From NCBI GenBank assembly GCA_026985755.1, contig JALSPX010000285.1:1-6103 (forward strand): a stretch of 6,103 nucleotides of DNA, read 5' to 3'. Below, one piece after another: positions 1 through 5,446 of this stretch. The notes beneath the pieces were generated by a model that was given only the letters and a program-made list of their open reading frames with translations, was not told where the DNA came from and ran no database searches. This stretch comes from Sulfurovum sp. (GTDB taxonomy: Bacteria; Campylobacterota; Campylobacteria; Campylobacterales; Sulfurovaceae). The position numbers were made by a program, and so were the translations under genes. Numbering within the stretch: the stretch's first letter is position 1; every line of letters begins with the position of its first letter.

Positions 1-1
1 T

Positions 2-757
2 CATGAGATACCAGTGATTGCAAAAGAGAGGAGTCGTGCTAGTGTAAACTATAGATCACATCAAGATGAATTGATAGTGATTGATGCAGGACATGGCGGA
101 CATGATAGTGGTGCTGTAGGTGGAGGTAAAAAAGAGAAAGATTTGGTACTGAGTATTTCCAAAAAGGTAGCTAAAGCGTTGAAAAAACGTGGCTATCCTG
201 TCTATTTGACTCGTGATACTGATACATTTTTGAAACTATCTCAACGTACACATATTGCGGACAAAAAGGGTTCTGTTGCATTTATCTCTATTCATGCAAA
301 CTCTGTACCTAAAAAACGACGAAATAAAGTACAAGGAATAGAGACATTCTTTTTACAAAATACGAGAGATGCGAGATCTCAACGTATTGCAGCACGTGAA
401 AATGCTTCTGTGCTAAAGGGTGCAGGAACCAAGTTAAGTAAAAAGGTTATCCTGGACTCTGTATTAAGTGGTCCTAAAATTATAGAATCAAATAAACTGG
501 CCATAGATGTACATCGACACATTATGTCTAATGTGAGAAGCCATTATAAATATGTCAAAGATGGTGGCGTTAGGCATGCACCATTTTATGTGCTTGTAGG
601 TGCAAGTCGTCCTTCTATTTTGGTAGAGGTTGGTTATATTTCTCATCCGAGTGAGAGAAGAAGACTCTTTACTTTCAGGTATCAAAATCTCATTGCTAAA
701 GGTATTGCTGAAGGTGTATCTAGCTATTTAGACAATAGAAAAAAAGAGATTGAATAA
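2..757 (+). CDS. N-acetylmuramoyl-L-alanine amidase (Amidase_3), 5' end cut by window
   Basis: Zinc-dependent amidase that cleaves the bond between N-acetylmuramic acid and L-alanine in peptidoglycan, normally in the periplasm during daughter-cell separation. Numbering from a GTG at 14, the visible features are the first zinc ligand in AGHGGHD (H27), the second in KEKD (E41), the third in SIHANS (H94) and the catalytic Glu in LVEVGY (E205), so the active site is complete. Residues about 110-165 carry the insert seen in AmiA/B/C enzymes, which includes a regulatory helix covering the active site in characterised members. The frame is open to the left edge (HEIP precedes the GTG) and the GTG lacks a convincing ribosome binding site, so the true start, signal peptide and any AMIN domain probably lie upstream. 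It is followed after 13 bases by a paralog. Family assignment is firm; the N-terminus is unknown. Confidence 0.93.
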   Translation, partial: HEIPVIAKERSRASVNYRSHQDELIVIDAGHGGHDSGAVGGGKKEKDLVLSISKKVAKALKKRGYPVYLTRDTDTFLKLSQRTHIADKKGSVAFISIHANSVPKKRRNKVQGIETFFLQNTRDARSQRIAARENASVLKGAGTKLSKKVILDSVLSGPKIIESNKLAIDVHRHIMSNVRSHYKYVKDGGVRHAPFYVLVGASRPSILVEVGYISHPSERRRLFTFRYQNLIAKGIAEGVSSYLDNRKKEIE

Positions 758-760
758 GGA
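756..760 (+). promoter_or_regulatory. Ribosome binding site of second amidase
   Basis: AAGGA lies 10 bases before the ATG at 771 and overlaps the stop codon of the upstream amidase. This supports the ATG at 771 as the start and suggests co-transcription of the two amidases. The spacing is slightly long. Confidence 0.6.
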
Positions 761-770
761 ATTATAATTA

Positions 771-1550
771 ATGTATAGATTGATATTTTTAGTAAGCATC
801 ATATTTTTTATAGGGTGTAGCGATACAACACCAAAACCTAAAGTAGATAGATCAGACAGTCTTATTGTCATAGATGCAGGACATGGAGGACATGATACTG
901 GTGCATCATGTGCAGGATTATGTGAAAAAGATGTGGTCCTTGAGATTGCTAAAAAAACAGCAAAAGCATTTAAAAAAATGGGATATAGAGTTCATTTGAC
1001 TAGAGGAGATGATAGATTTATCAAACTTTCTGGACGTACAAAGATTGCAGATAGAAAAGATGCAAAAGTATTTATTTCTATTCATGCCAATGCTATCGCC
1101 AACAAGAAACGTTTTAATATTGTAGAAGGGATAGAAACCTACTATTTACAAAAAACAAGAGATGCAAGGTCTCAACGTATAGCAGTCAAAGAAAATGCTG
1201 CTGTATTACAAGGTACAGATGGTCTAAGTAAACATGTAATTATCGATTCTGTACTCACTGGTCCTAAGATTATAGAATCAAATAAATTGGCGATAGATGT
1301 ACAAAATAATATTATGAAATCGGTACGAAAGGCCTACCCTCATGCAAAAAATGGTAGAGCAAAACCAGCACCATTTTATGTGCTTGTAGGTGCGAGTCGA
1401 CCTTCTATACTTGTTGAAGTAGGTTATATGACAAACGATAAAGAAAGAGCCAAACTTTTTACTCCTGATTACCAAGAACGCATTGCCAAAGGTATAGTAG
1501 CAGGTACAACAAGATATATTGATAATAGAAAAAGAGAGCTTGGGTTTTGA
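771..1550 (+). CDS. N-acetylmuramoyl-L-alanine amidase (Amidase_3), lipoprotein paralog
   Basis: Second, complete peptidoglycan amidase (259 aa) and close paralog of the gene before it, with roughly 60% identity by eye over the catalytic domain. The N-terminus is a lipoprotein signal: a hydrophobic stretch ending FFIGC, so lipidation is predicted at C16. A short linker follows and the amidase domain starts near residue 30. There is no room for an AMIN domain. Zinc ligands H38 (AGHGGHD), E52 (CEKD) and H105 (SIHAN) and catalytic E216 (LVEVGY) are all present, so it should be active. The AmiA/B/C-type insert (about 122-175) is retained. Oddity: a C-x3-C pair (C47, C51) sits immediately before zinc ligand E52, absent from the paralog. 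Likely co-transcribed with the first amidase and ended by the stem-loop at its stop codon. The split into soluble and lipid-anchored forms is inferred. Confidence 0.93.
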   Translation: MYRLIFLVSIIFFIGCSDTTPKPKVDRSDSLIVIDAGHGGHDTGASCAGLCEKDVVLEIAKKTAKAFKKMGYRVHLTRGDDRFIKLSGRTKIADRKDAKVFISIHANAIANKKRFNIVEGIETYYLQKTRDARSQRIAVKENAAVLQGTDGLSKHVIIDSVLTGPKIIESNKLAIDVQNNIMKSVRKAYPHAKNGRAKPAPFYVLVGASRPSILVEVGYMTNDKERAKLFTPDYQERIAKGIVAGTTRYIDNRKRELGF

Positions 1551-1575
1551 AAGTTAGAACAAAGCTCTAACTTTC
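1549..1575 (+). terminator. Stem-loop terminator after amidase pair, probably bidirectional
   Basis: Perfect 10-bp inverted repeat (GAAAGTTAGA and TCTAACTTTC) with a 7-base loop. It starts inside the TGA stop codon of the second amidase and ends 5 bases before the stop of the converging ppa gene. The downstream plus-strand sequence is only moderately T-rich (ATCATTATTT), so it is not a classic intrinsic terminator, but its position between convergent genes supports a termination or 3'-end stabilising role. Confidence 0.6.
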
Positions 1576-1579
1576 ATCA

Positions 1580-2098
1580 TTATTTATAGTTTTTAATTGC
1601 TTTATCAAGGATTGCAGTTGCTGCTGTCTTGTCTTTGAATCCTGCTACTTTTACCCATTTGTTAGGCTCTAGCATTTTGTATGTTTCAAAGAAGTTTTTG
1701 ATACGATTAAGCGTATGCTCTGGTACATCACCAAGGTCATTGATATTTGCATACGTTGGGTCAATCTTTACTGTTGGTACTGCGATGAGTTTTTCATCGC
1801 CACCTGACTCATCTTCTGTCATCAGCACACCTACAAGTCTACACTTTATGTAAGAACCTGCTTGAAGTGGGTAATCACAAAGTACAAGAATATCTGCTGG
1901 ATCACCATCATCTGAAAGTGTATTGGCTACAAAACCATAGTTTGCTGGGTAGTGCATAGAAGAGTAAAGTACTCTGTCTACTTCTACTGCACCTGAGTCT
2001 TTGTCTATCTCATATTTTATCATTGAATTTAGTGGTACTTCAATAATCGCTTTGACTGCATCTGGGTTTTCACCGTGACCAATTTTAGTAATATCCAT
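1580..2098 (-). CDS. ppa: Inorganic pyrophosphatase, family I
   Basis: Soluble cytoplasmic enzyme that hydrolyses pyrophosphate to two phosphates, pulling biosynthetic reactions such as DNA, RNA and aminoacyl-tRNA synthesis forward. Using the ATG at 2098 the protein is 172 aa, the usual bacterial family I size. The Mg-binding signature DGDPAD is present (D64, D66, D69), with E20, K28, R42, Y54, D96, D101, K103 and the Y140-K141 pair all matching the positions of E. coli active-site residues. The frame stays open upstream to an ATG at 2149. The shorter start is preferred because GGAG lies 8 bases before it and the protein then begins exactly where family members begin. It converges on the amidase pair and is divergent from the YtfJ gene, apparently a single-gene unit. 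Confidence 0.96.
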   Translation of the reverse strand: MDITKIGHGENPDAVKAIIEVPLNSMIKYEIDKDSGAVEVDRVLYSSMHYPANYGFVANTLSDDGDPADILVLCDYPLQAGSYIKCRLVGVLMTEDESGGDEKLIAVPTVKIDPTYANINDLGDVPEHTLNRIKNFFETYKMLEPNKWVKVAGFKDKTAATAILDKAIKNYK

Positions 2099-2106
2099 AA
2101 GGTTAT

Positions 2107-2110
2107 CTCC
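2107..2110 (-). promoter_or_regulatory. Ribosome binding site fixing the ppa start
   Basis: On the minus strand GGAG is followed by 8 bases and then the ATG at 2098. This selects the 172-aa form over the 189-aa frame that begins at 2149, whose extra 17 residues do not resemble pyrophosphatase sequence. Confidence 0.75.
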
Positions 2111-2151
2111 ATTGAGGTTAAATTTTGAAGAGTTTAGCATAAAAATCATAA

Positions 2152-2157
2152 AGTATA
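2152..2157 (-). promoter_or_regulatory. Possible -10 box of ppa
   Basis: Minus-strand TATACT is a 5/6 match to TATAAT, about 50 bases upstream of the ppa start. A second, poorer candidate (TATGCT) lies at 2136-2141. No -35 box is evident, which is normal for the major sigma factor of Campylobacterota. Prediction by eye only. Confidence 0.35.
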
Positions 2158-2167
2158 CATCAAAATG

Positions 2168-2179
2168 TGCTAATATATT
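2168..2179 (+). promoter_or_regulatory. Possible promoter of hairpin leader and YtfJ gene
   Basis: TG-C-TAATAT forms an extended -10-like element, overlapping TATATT (5/6). Transcription would start near 2183-2186, about 10 bases before the long inverted repeat, so the full hairpin would be in the 5' leader of the gene at 2375. No -35 match was seen. Confidence 0.35.
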
Positions 2180-2193
2180 GAGTAAAAATATTT

Positions 2194-2359
2194 AACCCAA
2201 ATTATGCAATAGCATTGCCAAAATTAGCGATAGTGCTTGTGCCGTGGGTGTTTGCAAAGAATTTGAGGTTAACCCAAAGGTTAATCGATGATTATTTGTA
2301 AATGCCCACGGTGCAATGACTTTTGCTAGTTTGGTGATTTCTATTGCATATTTTGGGTT
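2194..2359 (+). repeat. 166-bp imperfect inverted repeat / long hairpin (structured leader or MITE-like element)
   Basis: The whole segment is one inverted repeat centred at 2276.5. Bases i and 4553-i pair without any gap, from AACCC/GGGTT at the ends to TTAACC-CAAA-GGTTAA at the tip. Counting by hand, 59 of 81 pairs are Watson-Crick and 9 more are G-U in plus-strand RNA. The outermost 19 pairs match at 18 positions, and a GC-rich block (CCGTGGG, 2242-2248 with 2305-2311) pairs perfectly mid-stem. The trinucleotide TTA flanks ACCC...GGGT on both sides (2192-2194, 2359-2361), as a target duplication might. The repeat ends 2 bases before the AAGGA ribosome binding site of the YtfJ gene. The inverted repeat is certain; its nature is not. 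It may be a structured 5' leader RNA, a MITE, or a MITE adopted as a leader. Confidence 0.85.
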
Positions 2360-2360
2360 T

Positions 2361-2365
2361 AAGGA
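2361..2365 (+). promoter_or_regulatory. Ribosome binding site of YtfJ-family gene
   Basis: AAGGA lies 9 bases before the ATG at 2375 and directly adjoins the base of the long hairpin. A closer ATG at 2370 meets a stop codon after two codons (ATG-ATA-TGA), so it cannot start the gene. Confidence 0.7.
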
Positions 2366-2374
2366 AACAATGAT

Positions 2375-2887
2375 ATGAAAAAGATAATAATGGCATTATT
2401 AATCACAGGCACCAGTGCTATGGCAATAGAGCTGGATAAACTCCCACCAAAAGTAACCATTTCAGGAAAAGATGGTGGGAAATTAGATGGTACATCTTGG
2501 TCATCCTCTATGCTCAAAGGTAAAATATATACTATTTTTTATGTAGACCCTGATAAAAAAGATCTTAACAATGCATTAGCCAATGCGCTCAAAGCAAAAA
2601 ACTATGATAGAAAAAAAGCAGACTCTATCGCTATTATCAATTTGGCTGCGACATGGCTACCTAATGCCATATTAGAACCTATATTAAAGAAAAAACAAAA
2701 GCAGTTTCCAAATACACTCTACGTCAAAGATAAAAATAAAGTGTTGGTGAAAAAGTGGCATTTAGCTGATGATAATTCTGATATTTTAATTTTTGACAAA
2801 AGAGGAAAGTTAATGTATAAAAAATTTGGAAAAGTTTCAGCATCAGAGATAAAAGAGGTGATTGAACTGATTGATAAAAATCTATAA
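2375..2887 (+). CDS. YtfJ-family periplasmic protein
   Basis: Small exported protein (170 aa) of the YtfJ family, a thioredoxin-fold group whose biochemical role is not established. A Sec signal peptide is clear: MKK, a hydrophobic core, then cleavage after AMA at residue 17. The mature part follows the E. coli YtfJ pattern: a GK start of a beta strand after the SW segment (about 41-52), an NAAL/NALA-like helix (about 66-76), then KKKQKQFPNTLYV (about 108-120) and the C-terminal KKWHLADD...DKRGKL block (about 128-150). It contains no cysteine, so despite the fold it cannot do thiol redox chemistry. It stands alone between ppa (divergent) and the SGNH gene, which is 91 bases downstream on the same strand. 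Its leader probably contains the long hairpin. Confidence 0.85.
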   Translation: MKKIIMALLITGTSAMAIELDKLPPKVTISGKDGGKLDGTSWSSSMLKGKIYTIFYVDPDKKDLNNALANALKAKNYDRKKADSIAIINLAATWLPNAILEPILKKKQKQFPNTLYVKDKNKVLVKKWHLADDNSDILIFDKRGKLMYKKFGKVSASEIKEVIELIDKNL

Positions 2888-2909
2888 ATTCAAGTAAAGT
2901 TTACACTTT

Positions 2910-2938
2910 TTGACATTTTTTATGATAGTATATTGAAT
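2910..2938 (+). promoter_or_regulatory. Possible promoter of SGNH lipoprotein gene
   Basis: A perfect TTGACA (2910-2915) lies in the 91-base gap between the YtfJ and SGNH genes. At 17 bases spacing the -10 would be TTGAAT (4/6), while better-looking TATATT (2929-2934) and TATATT (2939-2944) are at 13 and 23 bases. Upstream, AAAGT/ACTTT (2896-2909) followed by T-rich sequence forms only a weak 5-bp hairpin that might terminate the YtfJ transcript. Whether the two genes share a transcript is unclear. Confidence 0.3.
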
Positions 2939-2978
2939 TATATTATTTCATATTAAAAATGAAAACAAAAGGATAAAG

Positions 2979-3767
2979 ATGAGTAGAGGATTAAAATTTT
3001 TACTATTGGTTATATTGACTGTCATATTTTCAGGATGTGATGAATTGAAAGAGTTTTTGGGGCAAAATAATACTGCAACACAAACACGTATTGAAACGAA
3101 TGTAACAAATAATGATATTAGAGAAAATGATATTCGATTAAAACCTGAGGATAATATCACAATTGATAATGGTGAAAAACCTGATGAATCTCAAAAAACC
3201 ATACGTGTTGCATGTGTAGGTGACAGTATTACATTGGGTGTAGGTATACCTTCTTCAACAGATACTTATCCGGCACAATTATCTAAATTTGTTGGGAAAG
3301 GATGGGAGGTGCGGAATTTTGGTGTAAAATCTACTACTTTATTAAAATCTGGAAGTTCTCCCTATTGGGCAACAAATGCATATAAAAATTCAAAAAATTA
3401 TAATCCAGATATTGTGATTATTTTACTTGGTACCAATGATGCAAAGCATGGTAATTGGGCGAATAAGCAACACTTTATAACAGATTATGGTGCATTGATA
3501 GAGAGTTACAAGAGTCTGTCGTCCCAACCATTAGTGTATATTTGTTATCCTCCAACAGTCAAAAAAGGAAAATACGGTATAAGTAATGGACGTATTCTTC
3601 ATGAGATAATACCCAGAATCAAACAGGTGGCATCCATACATTCAGTGGAAGCAGTAGATTTATACCAAGCTTTTGATAATCAAAATGGATTATTGGGAGA
3701 TGATGTACATCCAAACGTCAAAGGTGCAGGAGTGATAGCCAATACTGTATACAAAACAATATATTAA
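2979..3767 (+). CDS. SGNH/GDSL-type hydrolase lipoprotein
   Basis: Predicted lipid-anchored esterase or acyl hydrolase (262 aa). The N-terminus has a lipobox, VIFSGC, with C20 the modified residue and Asp at +2. In E. coli Asp at +2 favours inner-membrane retention, but this rule may not hold here. Residues about 29-72 form a polar linker rich in Asn, Thr, Asp and Glu. The SGNH domain follows with all four blocks: GDSIT (nucleophile S83), NFG (G115), LGTND (N153) and DDVHP (D241, H244). The catalytic set is therefore complete. The substrate cannot be read from sequence; relatives remove O-acetyl groups from glycans, including sialic acids and peptidoglycan, or act on lipids. AAGGA lies 6 bases before the ATG. 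Nearby genes are mostly envelope proteins, consistent with but not proving a cell-wall or surface-glycan substrate. Confidence 0.88.
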   Translation: MSRGLKFLLLVILTVIFSGCDELKEFLGQNNTATQTRIETNVTNNDIRENDIRLKPEDNITIDNGEKPDESQKTIRVACVGDSITLGVGIPSSTDTYPAQLSKFVGKGWEVRNFGVKSTTLLKSGSSPYWATNAYKNSKNYNPDIVIILLGTNDAKHGNWANKQHFITDYGALIESYKSLSSQPLVYICYPPTVKKGKYGISNGRILHEIIPRIKQVASIHSVEAVDLYQAFDNQNGLLGDDVHPNVKGAGVIANTVYKTIY

Positions 3768-3814
3768 CCCATGAAAAGTTTGAAAAATTGCCATCCAATA
3801 GATACAAGAAATAA

Positions 3815-4420
3815 TTACCCCAAATTACAAGAGAGCTGATACTCAACCATTTTATGAAAAGGAGACAAAAAGTTTTTTAAATTTTCTGTCTCTATTTCTT
3901 CGATGCTATGCTGTGTTAAGCGTTCTAATACACACAGCGTACTCTCCATGGTACTTAGACAATATTGTTGGGGCTGTTCCTTAAAGATAAAAGCCGAGCT
4001 TTTTGTATGTGTAAAACTCACTTTTGCTAATGCATCTAGATTGGGACTTGCTCTTAGCATAGCCCTAGAACAAGGCCATGTAGCGTCTATCAAAAAAAGT
4101 ACAATCTCTTTTCCCCTCTTTTCCAGCGTATCTCTATTTAGATTAATACTCGTATCTGAGGGGTAGAGTACATAGCAAGTATAGTTTTCTAGTAGGTGAT
4201 TGATTTTTTTATGTTGACGAAAGTCTATTCCCACATATAGTTCAGAATTTTCTAAAGAGAGATGTGTAAAGTGCCCTGTACCATTTTTGGTTTTTCTAAA
4301 TTCTTTGGGGTGCATGAGTATGACAAATTTTGTCTCTGTTTTAATGGGTGAGATGTATTGGCACATACAGGAACTCTGTGGTCTATAGCATTGATAGCAG
4401 GTGCTTCTAGAAGCTGACAT
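3815..4420 (-). CDS. DTW-domain tRNA-uridine aminocarboxypropyltransferase
   Basis: Cytoplasmic tRNA-modifying enzyme of the DTW family (201 aa). Characterised members such as E. coli TapT/YfiP move the 3-amino-3-carboxypropyl group of S-adenosylmethionine onto a tRNA uridine, giving acp3U. Seen here: an N-terminal cysteine cluster CYQC...CMC (C8, C11, C18, C20) likely binding zinc, an MHPKE segment (36-40) with NGTG after it, the family signature DATW (112-115), and the late conserved STMES (156-160). The start is chosen so that the Cys cluster is included; later Met codons would lose it. No good ribosome binding site precedes it, but it begins 6 bases after the stop of the MoCF gene, so translational coupling is likely. 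Which tRNA position is modified is not known from sequence. Confidence 0.88.
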   Translation of the reverse strand: MSASRSTCYQCYRPQSSCMCQYISPIKTETKFVILMHPKEFRKTKNGTGHFTHLSLENSELYVGIDFRQHKKINHLLENYTCYVLYPSDTSINLNRDTLEKRGKEIVLFLIDATWPCSRAMLRASPNLDALAKVSFTHTKSSAFIFKEQPQQYCLSTMESTLCVLERLTQHSIEEIETENLKNFLSPFHKMVEYQLSCNLG

Positions 4421-4426
4421 GAACGC

Positions 4427-5188
4427 TTAGGCTTTATCTTCTAGTGTATAGCTGATATTTTCTGTTTTAAGTAATGATAGATATCTATCAAAGACATTTT
4501 GTGCTAATGCTTTATCTACTGAGGCGACAGAGAGGCTCACAGACCACCCTGCATCTAAGCGTTTTGGCAAAGAAGAGACCTCTACAGTGTTGGGTGTTTG
4601 CTCCATGAGCTCTATAAAAATACTCTCTTTGCATTCTGCTGTGAGGGTATATCTAAACGTCTCTCTCTTTTCTGGTACTAGCTTATTTAGTATCTCTATC
4701 ACCATTGGGTGGCTCATCTCAGGAAAGCCAGGCATAAAAAAGTAACGCTCATCTAGGCTAAAGGCTGGCATTTTGTTCACCGGATTATCGAGTAATGCTG
4801 CCCCTTTTGGAAGCTCTGCCATCTTGATAGGGTGAGGGTAGGCATCAGAACCCAACTTCTCTTCTATGATACGTTTCGCCTCTTTATGCACTACAAACTC
4901 CCCAGCCCGCAAGGCAATAGCCGCACATTTACGTGTATGGTCATCAGGTGTAGAGCCTATACCTCCAAAGCTAAAGAGTACAGGGTTAGGCTGAGAGGCT
5001 ATAAACTTGATAGTTTGTATAATGAGAGCAGGGTCATCTTCTACAATGAACGAACCTGTAAGCTTATGCCCCTTCTCGGCAAGTGCCTTGGTGACGAACT
5101 CAAAGTGTGCATCTGTTCGACGACGGTTGAGTATTTCAGTGCCTATGATGAGGGTGAAGAAGTTGGGGTATTTAGTGTTGTTTTGCAT
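4427..5188 (-). CDS. MoCF/CinA N-terminal domain protein (molybdopterin-binding-like)
   Basis: Single-domain protein (253 aa) of the family often named competence/damage-inducible protein A, related to the MoaB/Mog molybdopterin-binding fold. The first glycine motif is IIGTEILNRRRTDAHF (14-29) and the main signature is FGGIGSTPDDHTR (74-86), the variant seen in the approximately 250-aa betaproteobacterial-type members rather than the GGLGPTHDD of classical CinA. There is no C-terminal PncC nicotinamide-nucleotide amidase domain, so it cannot perform that step. The C-terminal about 80 residues resemble the small sensor-like half seen in this subfamily. Its true substrate is unknown; neither competence nor molybdenum cofactor genes are near. 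GGA lies 6 bases before the ATG. It leads the two-gene unit with the DTW gene. Confidence 0.82.
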   Translation of the reverse strand: MQNNTKYPNFFTLIIGTEILNRRRTDAHFEFVTKALAEKGHKLTGSFIVEDDPALIIQTIKFIASQPNPVLFSFGGIGSTPDDHTRKCAAIALRAGEFVVHKEAKRIIEEKLGSDAYPHPIKMAELPKGAALLDNPVNKMPAFSLDERYFFMPGFPEMSHPMVIEILNKLVPEKRETFRYTLTAECKESIFIELMEQTPNTVEVSSLPKRLDAGWSVSLSVASVDKALAQNVFDRYLSLLKTENISYTLEDKA

Positions 5189-5259
5189 ATCTTTTCCATG
5201 TTTTTTTATGTAATGATGTTTGTGTGATGTTTCTATCTTTCCAGAGGGTTTTAGACTTG

Positions 5260-5288
5260 TATATAGAAATGCGTAAAATTTTTTTCAA
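5260..5288 (-). promoter_or_regulatory. Promoter of the MoCF-DTW unit
   Basis: On the minus strand TTGAAA (5283-5288) is separated by exactly 17 bases from TATATA (5260-5265). Transcription would start near 5253, giving a leader of about 65 bases before the ATG at 5188. No other strong candidate is nearer to the gene. Prediction by eye. Confidence 0.45.
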
Positions 5289-5383
5289 TGTTTGTTCCTT
5301 AAAATGAATCAAATATAGCATAAATGGAGTTAAATATAGAAATTTTAAATTTTGGATTTAAAAAAAATTTAAGAAAAAATTCA

Positions 5384-5395
5384 AGAGAGAGAGAG
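5384..5395 (+). repeat. (AG)6 dinucleotide tract in promoter region
   Basis: Six uninterrupted AG units lie where a -35 box would be for the TATAAT at 5408, and a run of six T (5400-5405) separates the tract from the -10. Both tracts can change length by slippage and would alter promoter geometry. Confidence 0.9.
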
Positions 5396-5404
5396 TACCT
5401 TTTT

Positions 5405-5413
5405 TGTTATAAT
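5405..5413 (+). promoter_or_regulatory. Extended -10 promoter of DUF1566 lipoprotein
   Basis: TG-T-TATAAT is a perfect extended -10 element. The predicted start point near 5420 gives a leader of about 27 bases ending in an AAGAAGG ribosome binding site. There is no -35 consensus; the position holds the AG tract. Because this promoter lies downstream of 5324, the upstream in-frame ATG there would not be on the transcript. Confidence 0.75.
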
Positions 5414-5446
5414 AAAACTTATATTAACTTTTTAAGAAGGATGCAA

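Noticed and set aside
14..16. GTG as the true start of the first amidase
   Set aside because: The frame continues open to the window edge, no convincing ribosome binding site precedes the GTG, and no signal peptide follows it, although the enzyme must be exported.
488..685. Minus-strand 65-codon frame inside the first amidase, with a similar 65-codon frame at 1278-1475 in the second
   Set aside because: The two resemble each other only because the sense genes are paralogs. Neither has a ribosome binding site, and the sense frames carry all the conserved motifs.
2099..2149. 17-residue N-terminal extension of pyrophosphatase
   Set aside because: The GGAG site and family length both point to the ATG at 2098, and possible -10 boxes overlap or adjoin the extension.
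2196..2290. Open frame through the left arm of the inverted repeat
   Set aside because: It follows a stop codon, has no start codon or ribosome binding site, and the differences between the two arms follow pairing, not codon positions.
2190..2363. Integron attC site (left end ATTTAAC fits RYYYAAC)
   Set aside because: The right end GTTTAAG does not fit GTTRRRY, no integrase or cassette-like gene array is visible, and the stem closes on a tight 4-base loop with no obvious extrahelical-base pattern.
2375..2887. Thiol-disulfide oxidoreductase reading of the YtfJ-family protein
   Set aside because: The protein has no cysteine, so a redox CXXC function is excluded despite the thioredoxin-like fold.
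3768..3814. Terminator between the convergent SGNH and DTW genes
   Set aside because: Only a 4-bp stem (ATTG/CAAT, with a T run on the minus strand) was found, too weak to call.
5324..5446. 41-residue N-terminal extension of the DUF1566 lipoprotein
   Set aside because: The extension would bury the lipoprotein signal, and the extended -10 promoter lies inside it.
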